A program made the translations under genes and the position numbers. DNA of 64,000 nucleotides from an uncultured Lachnospiraceae bacterium (GTDB taxonomy: Bacteria; Bacillota; Clostridia; Lachnospirales; Lachnospiraceae): positions 25,928 to 89,927 of the forward strand of contig CAJUNR010000016.1 in the NCBI GenBank assembly GCA_910587765.1, read 5' to 3'. Each line of letters opens with the position of its first letter. Position 1 is the stretch's first letter. Shown here piece by piece: positions 34,547 to 42,887 of this stretch. Under the pieces are notes generated by a model. It made no database searches. It had not been told where the DNA came from and saw nothing but the letters and a program-made list of their open reading frames with translations.

Positions 34547-35329
34547 TCAGGCGGAAACCGCCATCCGCGCTCCGGCAGCCCCGCATTTGACCGCCCTGAC
34601 CAGAAACATGGGCGTAGACGCATAATTCGCGCGCTCGGTCGAATCCCACACGCGCTCCCACACCCGTTCGTCCGCCTGTACCTGACCGCCCGTACAGGTC
34701 CGCAGCACCCGCAGATCCCATGCCGGACGCATCGTCCGGCTCATGGGAACCTGTCTGGCGATCTCCTCCATGGCATCGATATCCGTACACGTATAATGAT
34801 CCTCCAGCCGAAGGGCCTCCACCCGCTCCCGGTCCTCCTCGTATTTTCTTCTCATCCGTTCATCGAACAGATGATGATACCAGTTGGCGTCGAAATTCAG
34901 AAGCTGCCCGCCTTCTTTCAACACACGCATCCATTCCGCGTACGCTTTCTCCGGTTTTTCCAGGTTCCAGGTCAGATTGCGCGAAATTACCGCGTCAAAC
35001 GTCCCGTCCGGAAATTCCAGCTTCTGAGCATCCATCCGCCGGAAATGAATCTGCTTTGCCAGCGCCCCCGCGTTCTCTTTTGCCTGCCGGAGCATGGCCT
35101 CGGTGTAGTCCACCGCGGTCACCTCATAGCCCTGCTTTGCCAGAAGAATCGCAAAGAAGCCGGGACCCGTTCCCACATCCAGAATCTTCAGATGCTTCCC
35201 CTCCGGCAGATGCTTTCTGATCTCCCGGAACCACACTTGGTCCTGCCCTGTGGCAAGCTCATGGCGGTTCACCTCGGAATATCCTTCCGCCCTGCCGGTC
35301 CAATACTGTTCAATCTTTGCCAATAACAT
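34547..35329 (-). CDS. Class I SAM-dependent methyltransferase 1
   Basis: The product (260 residues from MLLAKIEQYWTGRAEGYSEV) has motif I ILDVGTGPGFFAILLAKQG near residue 50, the acidic VTAVDYTEAML, motif II/III FDAVISRNLTWNLE near 115, and GGQLLNFDANWYHHLF near 140. The ATG at 35329 fits the transcript start predicted by the promoter, whereas an upstream start at 35389 would lie before it. A paralogue is encoded at 40704-41492 and shares the NLEKPE, FDANWY and RPAWD/RPKWD blocks. Genes of this subfamily beside Nik-type importers suggest chelator synthesis or modification, which is inference. Confidence 0.85.
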   Translation of the reverse strand: MLLAKIEQYWTGRAEGYSEVNRHELATGQDQVWFREIRKHLPEGKHLKILDVGTGPGFFAILLAKQGYEVTAVDYTEAMLRQAKENAGALAKQIHFRRMDAQKLEFPDGTFDAVISRNLTWNLEKPEKAYAEWMRVLKEGGQLLNFDANWYHHLFDERMRRKYEEDRERVEALRLEDHYTCTDIDAMEEIARQVPMSRTMRPAWDLRVLRTCTGGQVQADERVWERVWDSTERANYASTPMFLVRAVKCGAAGARMAVSA

Positions 35330-35360
35330 GTCCAGCCCCCCGTTTTTTCTGTCTGTTAAA

Positions 35361-35389
35361 ATTATAACGGTTTGCCGCAAAGCACACAA
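35361..35389 (-). promoter_or_regulatory. Promoter of methyltransferase 1 and LysR with shared box
   Basis: TTGTGT (35389-35384) and TATAAT (35366-35361) are 17 nt apart on the minus strand, with the box overlapping the -35 by three bases. Confidence 0.78.
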
Positions 35390-35406
35390 GCCGGGTAGGG
35401 GGATGT
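35387..35406 (-). promoter_or_regulatory. Shared 20-bp regulatory box, copy 2
   Basis: The minus-strand sequence is ACATCCCCCTACCCGGCTTG, one base different from copy 1, placed identically relative to its promoter. It lies between the importer 2 binding-protein gene and methyltransferase 1. Confidence 0.75.
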
Positions 35407-35415
35407 TTTTGTCAT

Positions 35416-37038
35416 TTAATTTTTGTCCAGATCCGCCGTGATCTCATAATAATCGCAGGGATGCGCCGCAAGACCGGTCACACCCTCTCCGGATACGATG
35501 GACATTTTCAGATGGGAGGCAAATACAAAGCTGTTGTCGTCAAGAATCACCTGCGTCATCTGCGTCGCCAGCTTCGCGCGCTCATCCGCGTCAAACGTCT
35601 GACTCATCTGCTCCTCCAGCGCCTCCAGCTCGTCGCTGTGGTATCCGCCGCGGTTCTTGGAGGACGCGTCCAGACAATGCGTGGTGAAGAAGAACTCCGG
35701 ATCGCCGGTGGGCGCGGTCACAAAAGCGCTGGTGTAGATGTCCCAGTCCCCGCTTTCAATAAAATCCAGATGATTCGCCGTACAGTTTACCTGCAGATCA
35801 ATGCCGATCTCCTTCATCGTCGCCTGTACGCTCTCTGCCAGAAGCGGAAGCTCCTGACGGCTCGGATAGGTCAGCCAGCGAAGCGTCAGCTTCTGCCCGT
35901 TCTTGTCCGCGTAGCCGTCTCCGTCCGTATCCGTCCAGCCCGCTTTCGACAGAAGCGCTTTGGACTCCTCCGGATCAAAGGGCTGCGCTTTTACCGTATG
36001 GTCTCCGTAGGCGAAATTTGCCGGAAACGGTCCCACGGCCGGGCTGCCGTTGCCGTTCATCAAGACTTTGGTAAAGTTTTCTTTATCGATGGCTCCGGCA
36101 ACCGCTCTGCGCACATCGTCGTCCTGCAGCGCTTCCGTCTCATAGTTTATGGCTCCGAAGAAAGAACGGGAGGTCTCGCAGGAAGAGATCGTGTACGGTG
36201 CGCTTTCAAAAAGCGGCAGACTCGCATAAGGCAGCCCGTATGCGCCGTCCAGCTCCCCGGACTGCATGGCCATCGTCATCGTATCGCCGTCGGAGATCGT
36301 CTGCACATAAATGGTATCCAGATGAGGCGTACCGTCCCAGTAGTTCTCGTTCTTCACCAGTGTCAGACCCTTGTCCGTCTCCACCAGCGCCGCCCGGTAG
36401 GGACCGGTGCCGGAGACATTGCCGTCGTCCGTAATCCCTGCTTCCATGTCGATGATGCAGCCGTACGGCTCCGCCAGATAATTGATCAAAGCCGGCACCG
36501 GCACCTGGGTTCGGATCGTCAGCTTCTGTCCGTCCGCAATTATTTCCTGAATCTTCAGATCTCCCGCCGCGCGCTCATGCACTTCGGTCAGATGCTCCAG
36601 ACATTCCTTGACCGCCTGCGCGTCCAGAGCGCGTCCGCTGGTGAACGTCACGCCGTCCCGCAGCGTGATCTCCCAGGTCGTCCTGTCCACATTCGTATAC
36701 TCTGTCGCCAGCCAAGGCTCCGCCTCCATGGCATCCGAATATTTGAACAACGTCTCCCCGATGCCGTAACGAATGCACGCCCAGCCGGAATAGCCGTTGT
36801 GCGGATTCACGTCGGACTCGTCGTTCTCCGCGTTGAAGGTGGTATCCCCATAATAAAACACCTTTTCTCCTTCTGCCGCCGGCGCTTCCTGAGAATCGCT
36901 CTCTGCATCCTGCATGCTGTCCGCCGTATCGCCTGTCGACGCAGAGTTTCCGCCCCCGCAACCTGCCAGAAGACCTGCACTCATCGTCACCGCAAGCAGC
37001 GACACCCCGATTGTTTTCCAAAAATTCCTGTTTTTCAT
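35416..37038 (-). CDS. Nickel/peptide-type substrate-binding lipoprotein (importer 2)
   Basis: The 540-residue lipoprotein has its lipobox Cys at 27 (AGLLAGCGGG), then ETLFKYSDAMEAEPWLATEY near 95, WEITLRDGVTFTSGRALDAQAVKECLEHL and VRRAVAGAIDKENFTKVLMNG. The C-terminus GVTGLAAHPCDYYEITADLD is typical of binding proteins annotated NikA-like in Firmicutes. It is the last gene of importer 2, 99 bp after the second ATPase gene. Nickel or nickel-chelate is the family-based guess; peptides cannot be excluded. Confidence 0.87.
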   Translation of the reverse strand: MKNRNFWKTIGVSLLAVTMSAGLLAGCGGGNSASTGDTADSMQDAESDSQEAPAAEGEKVFYYGDTTFNAENDESDVNPHNGYSGWACIRYGIGETLFKYSDAMEAEPWLATEYTNVDRTTWEITLRDGVTFTSGRALDAQAVKECLEHLTEVHERAAGDLKIQEIIADGQKLTIRTQVPVPALINYLAEPYGCIIDMEAGITDDGNVSGTGPYRAALVETDKGLTLVKNENYWDGTPHLDTIYVQTISDGDTMTMAMQSGELDGAYGLPYASLPLFESAPYTISSCETSRSFFGAINYETEALQDDDVRRAVAGAIDKENFTKVLMNGNGSPAVGPFPANFAYGDHTVKAQPFDPEESKALLSKAGWTDTDGDGYADKNGQKLTLRWLTYPSRQELPLLAESVQATMKEIGIDLQVNCTANHLDFIESGDWDIYTSAFVTAPTGDPEFFFTTHCLDASSKNRGGYHSDELEALEEQMSQTFDADERAKLATQMTQVILDDNSFVFASHLKMSIVSGEGVTGLAAHPCDYYEITADLDKN

Positions 37039-37137
37039 GTTCCTGCTTTCCTTTCCTGCACACCTGTTTGTTTCTGTATCCTCTGTTCCCCGCCTTTATA
37101 GAAGCGCTGATAAATCATCGCTTTCATCAGAGTATTC

Positions 37138-37893
37138 CTAAAAGACAGCGTCTACCAGCATCTTCGTATACGCTTCCTTCGGATGCATAATCACCTCGTC
37201 CGGAACGCCCTGTTCCACGATACTTCCTTTGTACATGACCAGTACCCGGTCGCAGAGCTTCTGCACCAGCGCCAGATCATGGCAGATCAAAAGCAGCGAA
37301 AGTCCCTGCTCCTTCTGAAGCTTCTTTAAAAGCTCCGCGATCTGTGCCTGCACCGTCACATCCAGCGCACTCGTCGCCTCGTCGCAGATGATCAGTTCCG
37401 GCCCCGGCGCAAGCGCTCTAGCGATGGCCGCCCGCTGACACTGGCCACCGCTGACCTCATGAGGATAGCGGAACGCAAATTCCCGATCCAGTTCCACCAT
37501 ATCCAGAAGCTCATACATCCGTTCCTTTGCCCGGGCTTTCCGCATACCCTGATTGCGCATGCTCTCCATGATGCCGTCTCCCAAAGTCCGTCTGGGGTCA
37601 AAAGAATCCTGCGGGGTCTGGAACACCATCTGAACCTTTCTATAAAACTCCCGCTCCTTTCTTCCTCTCAGAAACAGCGTCTCCGCTCCGTCCAGCAGAA
37701 CGCTTCCTGTATCCGGCGCCGTCAGATGCGTGATGATCTTCGCGGTCGTACTCTTACCGCAGCCGCTCTCCCCCACCAGCCCCAGGCATTCCCCTTTGCC
37801 CACGTCAAAGCGGATATCATTCAGCGCCGCAAAAGGAACTTTATTTTTATAAAATGTCTTTTTCAGTGCTTTTACTTCCAGTATTTTCCGCAT
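37138..37893 (-). CDS. ABC transporter ATPase, NikE/DppF type (importer 2)
   Basis: The 251-residue ATPase has Walker A VGESGCGKSTTAK near 38, Q-loop VFQTPQDSFDPRR near 88, signature EVSGGQCQRAAIARAL near 143 and Walker B LIICDEATSALD near 166. It overlaps the preceding ATPase gene by 47 bp and lacks the longer C-terminal domain. It powers importer 2 with its partner. Confidence 0.93.
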   Translation of the reverse strand: MRKILEVKALKKTFYKNKVPFAALNDIRFDVGKGECLGLVGESGCGKSTTAKIITHLTAPDTGSVLLDGAETLFLRGRKEREFYRKVQMVFQTPQDSFDPRRTLGDGIMESMRNQGMRKARAKERMYELLDMVELDREFAFRYPHEVSGGQCQRAAIARALAPGPELIICDEATSALDVTVQAQIAELLKKLQKEQGLSLLLICHDLALVQKLCDRVLVMYKGSIVEQGVPDEVIMHPKEAYTKMLVDAVF

Positions 37894-38677
37894 CTCTTTC
37901 CCCTCTGTTCAGACGAAGGACCGAACCAATCAGCCTCTTCGTATATGCTTCCTTCGGATGACGGATGATCTCCTCTGTCTCTCCGTATTCTATCAGTCTG
38001 CCCTGATACATGACCGCGATCCTGTCCGCCATATGTTCTGCCATCCCGATATTGTGGGTGACGACGACCATCCCTGTCCCGCAGAGGTCCCGCATCTTCA
38101 TCATTTCCTTCACCACCTGCGCCTGAACCGTCACATCCAGTGCGCTGGTGGGCTCGTCGGCAAAGAGCAAAGCCGGCTTTAAGATCATGGCCATCATGAT
38201 ACCGACCCTCTGATTCATGCCTCCGGACAATTCAAAAGGATAACTGCTCAGAATCCGCTCTCCGTCATTCAAACGCATCCTGTCAAAAATCGCCAGCGCC
38301 CGTTCCCGCACTTCCCCCCGGCTCACCTTCTCGTGCTGACGGACACTCTCATACAACTGATCCCCGATACTGCGGATCGGACAGAGCGACGCCCCTGTAT
38401 TCTGGAAGATCATTCCCATAGCCGGACCTCTCATCCTGCGGATCTCATCCGGTCCCGCGTCAATGACATTCTGTCCCTTATAATAGATATTGCCCTTCGT
38501 CACGGCTCCGCCGCTGCCCAGAAGACCCATAGCCGCCCTGATCACTGTGCTCTTGCCGCTTCCGGACTCCCCCACGATCCCTAGAATTTCGCCCGCTTCT
38601 ACCTGAAAGGAGACATCCTGTACGACCGCATTTCCGTTATAACACACTTCCACATGCTGCACATCCAGCAGCGTCAT
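37847..38677 (-). CDS. ABC transporter ATPase, NikD/DppD type (importer 2)
   Basis: The product (276 residues from MTLLDVQHVEVCYNGN) has Walker A VGESGSGKSTVIRA near 37, signature ELSGGMNQRVGIMMAM near 150 and Walker B LLFADEPTSALD near 173. The ATG at 38677 follows GGGGGAGGTGAG, only 4 bp from the permease stop. The C-terminal Cys segment seen in importer 1's NikD-type ATPase is missing here. Confidence 0.93.
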   Translation of the reverse strand: MTLLDVQHVEVCYNGNAVVQDVSFQVEAGEILGIVGESGSGKSTVIRAAMGLLGSGGAVTKGNIYYKGQNVIDAGPDEIRRMRGPAMGMIFQNTGASLCPIRSIGDQLYESVRQHEKVSRGEVRERALAIFDRMRLNDGERILSSYPFELSGGMNQRVGIMMAMILKPALLFADEPTSALDVTVQAQVVKEMMKMRDLCGTGMVVVTHNIGMAEHMADRIAVMYQGRLIEYGETEEIIRHPKEAYTKRLIGSVLRLNRGERDAENTGSKSTEKDIL

Positions 38678-38681
38678 ACGC

Positions 38682-39542
38682 TCACCTCCCCCTCTGCCGG
38701 GGATCAAGAAGATCCCGCACCGTATCCCCTGCAAGATTAAAGATCATCACGGACAGAAAAATCGCGGCGCCCGGCGCCAGAATCACCCAGGGTGAGGTCT
38801 GCAGCATGCTCCGCCCGTTGCTCATCATGGACCCCCACTCCGCCGTCGGCGGCGTTGCGCCCAGTCCCAGGAAAGACAGGCCGGCGATCTCCATAATCAT
38901 CGTTCCGATATCCAGCACGGCCGTCACAACAATGGGGCCGGCGATGTTCGGCACGATATGTTTGAAAATGATTTGAAAGGTTCCCGAACCGGACAGTTTC
39001 GCCGCCGCTATAAACGGCATCGTCTTAACGGACATCACCTGACTTCTGGCAATCCTCGCATATTTAGGCCAGGAGATACAGGCCAGCGCAGCCACCGCGT
39101 TCAGAATGCCGCCGCTCATGACACTGGCCACCGCGATGGCGAACACCATTCCCGGAAACGCCAGAAAAATGTCCGACAACCGCATCAGGAACGAATCCGG
39201 CTTCCCGCCGTGACAGCCGCAGAAAATCCCCACCGCGCTGCCGATCACCGTGATCACCGCGACCAGCAAAAGGGCGGAAAAAATGGTCGACTGCGATCCC
39301 ATGATTACGCGGGAGAGCATGTCCCTTCCGTAACGGTCGGTTCCCAGAAGGTGCGCTCCGCCCGGAGGCAGCAATGCGTTCCCCAGATCCTGTTCGTATG
39401 GATCATACGGAACCAGATACGGCGCAAACACCGCCGTCAGAATCACGCCTGCGGCCAAAGCTCCAAAAACAATCATTTTCCGCTTTGTACGATCTTTTAC
39501 CACTTTCCGTTTCCGCATTGTACGCTTCTGTTCTTCCGTCAT
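38682..39542 (-). CDS. ABC transporter permease, NikC/DppC type (importer 2)
   Basis: The product (286 residues from MTEEQKRTMRKRKVVKD) has an N-terminal basic segment and anchor helix, GTDRYGRDMLSRVIMGSQ near 90, and the coupling loop MPFIAAAKLSGSGTFQIIFKHIVPN near 190. The ATG at 39542 follows GAGGAGG; the long upstream extension to 39716 is out-of-frame overlap with the other permease gene and has no support. Confidence 0.92.
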   Translation of the reverse strand: MTEEQKRTMRKRKVVKDRTKRKMIVFGALAAGVILTAVFAPYLVPYDPYEQDLGNALLPPGGAHLLGTDRYGRDMLSRVIMGSQSTIFSALLLVAVITVIGSAVGIFCGCHGGKPDSFLMRLSDIFLAFPGMVFAIAVASVMSGGILNAVAALACISWPKYARIARSQVMSVKTMPFIAAAKLSGSGTFQIIFKHIVPNIAGPIVVTAVLDIGTMIMEIAGLSFLGLGATPPTAEWGSMMSNGRSMLQTSPWVILAPGAAIFLSVMIFNLAGDTVRDLLDPRQRGR

Positions 39543-39544
39543 GT

Positions 39545-40495
39545 TCACGCATCCTCCTCTCCCAGCCGGATCCTCGGATCCAGGTAATGATAGACGATAT
39601 CTGTAACGAGGTTCACGCACACGTAGATAATCGCCATCCAGATCACATACACCTGAATGACCGGATAGTCCCGCATGGTGATGGCGTCCACCGCCATCTT
39701 TCCCACGCCGTCCCACATAAAAATGGACTCCACGATGGCCGTACCCCCCAGCAGGGAGCCGATGGACAGTGCCAGCAGCGTCACAATCGTCAGCATCGAC
39801 GCCCGCAGCACGCTGAAATACAGAATCCGCTTCTCTTTGACGCCTCTCGCTCTGGCGCCTTGGACGTAATCTTGATTCAGTTCTTCCAGCACCGTCGCCC
39901 GCACCTGCCTGGTGTATCTGGATGCCATGGACAGCGCCAGCGTCAGTGTCGGCAGAATCACGCTCTTCCAGCCCGCATTATTTCCCATAACCGGAAGCAG
40001 CTTCAGCTTCAGCTTCAGAGAGAAAAAATAGATCAGAAGCAGCGACACAAAAAAATTCGGCAGCGAATTGCCGATAAAGCTTAAAAACCGAATGATATAA
40101 TCCAAAATACGGTTCTGATTCACGGCCGAAAGGATGCCCAGCGGAATCGACAGAAGCACCGTCAAAAGAATCGACGTAACCGTCAGACAGATCGTCGCCG
40201 GCAGCTTCGACACAAACATGGCAAACACCGGCTGCCCCGACACAAAGGACTCCCCCATATCGCCCCGGACGGTCTTCCCAAGCCAGACCACATACTGCTG
40301 CGGCAGAGGCTTGTCAAGTCCCAGCTCCGCCCGGAGCGCGTCTTTCTCTTCTTCCGACAGGACGCCGCCGGTGTTGTTCTCCATCACGTCGATAGCGTCC
40401 GCAGTTCCCGTATTCATCAAAAGGAACGACAAAAGCGTGATTCCCAGAAGAATCGGAATCAACTGCAGGAACCGTATTATGATGTACTTTTTCAT
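39545..40495 (-). CDS. ABC transporter permease, NikB/DppB type (importer 2)
   Basis: The product (316 residues from MKKYIIIRFLQLIPILLG) shows the typical first helix, GDMGESFVSGQPVFAMF near 95, and the coupling loop EELNQDYVQGARARGVKEKRILYF near 190, followed by VESIFMWDGVGKMAVDAI. AGAGGAGG precedes the ATG at 40495. It is the first gene of importer 2, about 30 nt after the predicted transcript start of a box promoter. Confidence 0.93.
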   Translation of the reverse strand: MKKYIIIRFLQLIPILLGITLLSFLLMNTGTADAIDVMENNTGGVLSEEEKDALRAELGLDKPLPQQYVVWLGKTVRGDMGESFVSGQPVFAMFVSKLPATICLTVTSILLTVLLSIPLGILSAVNQNRILDYIIRFLSFIGNSLPNFFVSLLLIYFFSLKLKLKLLPVMGNNAGWKSVILPTLTLALSMASRYTRQVRATVLEELNQDYVQGARARGVKEKRILYFSVLRASMLTIVTLLALSIGSLLGGTAIVESIFMWDGVGKMAVDAITMRDYPVIQVYVIWMAIIYVCVNLVTDIVYHYLDPRIRLGEEDA

Positions 40496-40530
40496 CCCTT
40501 TCCTCCTCTGTATTTTTACTTCCGCAGAAT

Positions 40531-40559
40531 ATTTTACAAAAAAAGGGAATGGCGTACAA
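40531..40559 (-). promoter_or_regulatory. Promoter of importer 2 with shared box
   Basis: TTGTAC (40559-40554) and TAAAAT (40536-40531) are 17 nt apart on the minus strand, with the divergent box copy upstream and overlapping the -35 by three bases. Confidence 0.72.
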
Positions 40560-40576
40560 CCCCGCACGGGGGATGT
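40557..40576 (-). promoter_or_regulatory. Shared 20-bp regulatory box, copy 4 (divergent)
   Basis: The minus-strand sequence is ACATCCCCCGTGCGGGGTTG. The left half matches the other boxes; the right half is replaced so that CCCC and GGGG form a palindrome. Spacing to the -35 is the same as at the other three sites. Confidence 0.65.
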
Positions 40577-40580
40577 ACGT

Positions 40581-40618
40581 TCATTCCGTTTTATTATCAT
40601 TTCATTCCGTTTTATTAT
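40581..40618. repeat. Two direct repeats upstream of the importer 2 promoter
   Basis: TCATTCCGTTTTATTAT occurs at 40581-40597 and again at 40602-40618, 21 bp apart, about two DNA turns. A similar ATTCCGTTTTCGTATT lies just upstream of the importer 1 box (near 33560). A second protein-binding site is plausible. Confidence 0.6.
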
Positions 40619-40703
40619 GTCCGAAACATGATATCACGCCCGGAAACTCTGTCTGCAGCGGACATTTCCGGCAAAGGAGTCTGCCGGCGTCTTCCCCGGC
40701 CAT

Positions 40704-41492
40704 CTACGCAGCTCCGGCGTTTTTCTGTGCACAGATCATAAAAAGCGGCGTCGCTTCCTCATGAACCTTCTCCTCCGCGTCCCACACCAGGTCTCCCGCA
40801 TTCGGAAGCACTTTTCTTACCTCCATGCCCAACTTTCTTAAAATCTCCTCGTCCCATTTTGGACGATACTCCTTCGACAGCGGCAGCGTTTCCGCAAGTT
40901 CTTCCAGATACCGCGCCTTCCGGCTGCCGATCTTGTCGTGGACGGCATGAGGATAAAGCCTGCGATAGTTCTCATGCGCGGCGTCATGACGCGCCTTCTG
41001 TTCTTCGTCAAAGAGATAGAGATACCAGTTGGCGTCAAAATAAACCATACGCCCTCCCGGTGTCAGGACGCGCTCCCACTCCCGAAGCGCCTCCTCCGGT
41101 CTCTCCAAATTCCACAGTACATTTCTGGATACCACCAGATCGAAGCTTTCGTCCGCGAAAGGCAGATGTCCTCCGTCACATAAAATAAAATTCACCTCTG
41201 CCCCATACACTTCTGCATTCTCCCGGGCATGCGCAAGCATCTCTTCCGTCACATCCACCGCGCTCACCTGATGTCCCTCCAACGCCAGATTGATCGCAAA
41301 AAAGCCCGGACCGGTTCCCACGTCAAGAATCCGCATCTTTCCTTTCGGCGGCGCATACCGCAGAATCAGCTTCCGCCATGCGTCCTTTTTCCAGTTATTC
41401 AGTTCTTCGATATTCTGTCTGGAATAGCTTTCGGAACGGACACCCCAGTAAGATTTCAGCCCGTCCAGAACATTCTCCGACCTGTACTCCAT
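40704..41492 (-). CDS. Class I SAM-dependent methyltransferase 2
   Basis: The product (262 residues from MEYRSENVLDGLKSYWG) has RILDVGTGPGFFAINLALEGH near residue 52, VSAVDVTEEML, NVLWNLERPEEALREWERVL near 120 and GRMVYFDANWYLYLFDEEQ near 142. It parallels methyltransferase 1 throughout. The ATG at 41492 follows GGGGAAAAG and lies about 25 nt after the predicted transcript start. It stands alone between its promoter and importer 2, so it may methylate the same chelator or a second site. Confidence 0.85.
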   Translation of the reverse strand: MEYRSENVLDGLKSYWGVRSESYSRQNIEELNNWKKDAWRKLILRYAPPKGKMRILDVGTGPGFFAINLALEGHQVSAVDVTEEMLAHARENAEVYGAEVNFILCDGGHLPFADESFDLVVSRNVLWNLERPEEALREWERVLTPGGRMVYFDANWYLYLFDEEQKARHDAAHENYRRLYPHAVHDKIGSRKARYLEELAETLPLSKEYRPKWDEEILRKLGMEVRKVLPNAGDLVWDAEEKVHEEATPLFMICAQKNAGAA

Positions 41493-41524
41493 AGTTCTTT
41501 TCCCCTGTTCTTTTGTCTGTTCCG

Positions 41525-41553
41525 AAGATATCACATCCGCGCCAGATCCACAA
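41525..41553 (-). promoter_or_regulatory. Promoter of methyltransferase 2 with shared box
   Basis: TTGTGG (41553-41548) and TATCTT (41530-41525) are 17 nt apart on the minus strand and directly joined to box copy 3. Confidence 0.7.
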
Positions 41554-41570
41554 GCCGGGTGGGGGGATAT
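41551..41570 (-). promoter_or_regulatory. Shared 20-bp regulatory box, copy 3
   Basis: The minus-strand sequence is ATATCCCCCCACCCGGCTTG, one base different from copy 1. It ends in the TTG of the -35. Confidence 0.75.
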
Positions 41571-41576
41571 TTCTGT

Positions 41577-41596
41577 TTTCAGCCGGATGCGGACAG
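41577..41596. repeat. Fragment of the dispersed intergenic repeat
   Basis: CAGCCGGATGCGGACAG matches the core of the copies at 1726-1767 and 9003-9092. It lies between the HD-Pnk stop and the box promoter. Confidence 0.4.
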
Positions 41597-41600
41597 CGCC

Positions 41601-42770
41601 CTATACGCAGTTCCACTCCACGCGCTCCGCCTCAAAGCGCTCCGGCAGCACCAGGTTCTTCATCATCCTGTCCAGCGCCTCCTGCGGCACCTCCCCGGCG
41701 CGCGCCCGGTTCCTTGCCGTCTGCTCCTCCCAGCCGGTCTCCAGATAGACGATCCGTACAGAAGCGTGATAATCCTGAAACAGGCGGATCTGTTTCTCCC
41801 GCAGCGACGGCGTCAGATTCGTGGCATTCCACACGAAGGGCTGCTTTTTCCGCAGATATTCCTTCGCCTCCTCGCGGGCGGCCGCCGCCACAGGCCCCTG
41901 CGGTTCCCGCGGCGCTACGTGCATCCTCCTGCGGATTTCATCCAGGGAAACCATGGGAAACTCCCCGAAGCGTTCCCGGATCCAGGTGTCTTTCCCCGTG
42001 CCCGGAAGCCCGGACATGAGAATCACCTCTCCCCAGGTATCGTCATACAGCTCCTGTTCGGGCTGAATCTTTCTGCCGGACAGATACGCGTGCTGCGCGT
42101 ACGCCGAAGAGAACGGAAACGGTCCCCGCAGACAGGACAGTTCATCGGCAAACTCCGCGCAGAGGCGGACCATCTCCACGGTCTCCTGCCGGTCTTTGCT
42201 GATCCGCCCCCCGGCATCCGCTTCCACCAGCATACACAGGAGCGCGATCGTAAAATCCTCCGCCAGTTCCCCGTTGGCCGCGATTTTGTAAAGCCTCCTT
42301 TTCGGATCGTCCTGGCTCAGAATGTGGATGGGCACCGAGTGGTAACGAATCAGGCTGCAGACGGTCTCCCGGAAGCAGAGCTGCTCCCTCGTTCCTCCCA
42401 GTCCGTAAGTCACGCGCAGAAGCTCCCTCGCCATCCGCGCGCCCACCCCCGTATGATTCGGAGAGACCAGACAGCCGTTCTCCAGCCTTGTGCAGGGAAT
42501 CTTGCCGATGTCGTGCAGAAGCGCCGCCAGAAAGACTTCCCAGCGCTGCCGCAGCGGAAGACCCCGAAACGACGCCATCCCCGCAAGTCCTTCGCAGACC
42601 ATCTGCGTATGGCTCCAGACGTCCCCTTCTCCATGCCACTCCGGGTTCTGATAAACCTCCGACATTTTTTCAAAAAGGCTCCGGGGGCCGGCGGCATACA
42701 GACCGTTCCAGTCGATCCGCCAGTCGGAAGGCCCCGGCACCAGAGACAAAAGTTTCTCCCACTCTGTCAT
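41601..42770 (-). CDS. HD-Pnk: HD phosphatase fused to polynucleotide 5'-kinase
   Basis: The 389-residue protein joins an N-terminal HD domain (His54, His86-Asp87 in LLHDIGK, His106, His144, Asp185 in VEADAG) to a C-terminal P-loop kinase (GLPGTGKDT at 254-262, VSLDEIRRR with the likely catalytic Asp, then LRKKQPFVWNATNLTPSLRE and a lid Arg region). This is the layout of HD-Pnk RNA-repair enzymes, in which HD removes 2',3' phosphates and the kinase phosphorylates 5'-OH ends. An RNA ligase gene is next to it, so the pair can heal and seal broken RNA. Confidence 0.85.
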   Translation of the reverse strand: MTEWEKLLSLVPGPSDWRIDWNGLYAAGPRSLFEKMSEVYQNPEWHGEGDVWSHTQMVCEGLAGMASFRGLPLRQRWEVFLAALLHDIGKIPCTRLENGCLVSPNHTGVGARMARELLRVTYGLGGTREQLCFRETVCSLIRYHSVPIHILSQDDPKRRLYKIAANGELAEDFTIALLCMLVEADAGGRISKDRQETVEMVRLCAEFADELSCLRGPFPFSSAYAQHAYLSGRKIQPEQELYDDTWGEVILMSGLPGTGKDTWIRERFGEFPMVSLDEIRRRMHVAPREPQGPVAAAAREEAKEYLRKKQPFVWNATNLTPSLREKQIRLFQDYHASVRIVYLETGWEEQTARNRARAGEVPQEALDRMMKNLVLPERFEAERVEWNCV

Positions 42771-42887
42771 GTATGCTCACTTCCTTTCCCTTATCGGTTC
42801 CGTTATTTTCTCCGTCCGCTCGAAACAGGGAAACGCATATCCCAAAGGGCTGCGGACGATCCCCGCCCGTTTTCCCGAAAACACCGC

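Noticed and set aside
33518..37101. Long plus-strand frames of about 600 and 546 codons
   Set aside because: They lie opposite the LysR, methyltransferase 1 and importer 2 binding-protein genes and show shadow composition without motifs.
37039..37137. Possible promoter or terminator between the importer 2 ATPase and binding-protein genes
   Set aside because: A weak inverted segment is present but no clear -35/-10 pair or stem with a uridine run, so the genes are treated as one operon.
39716..40600. Upstream in-frame starts for several importer and operon genes
   Set aside because: These longer starts precede the predicted transcription start or overlap the upstream gene and lack ribosome sites; downstream ATGs with good sites fit better.
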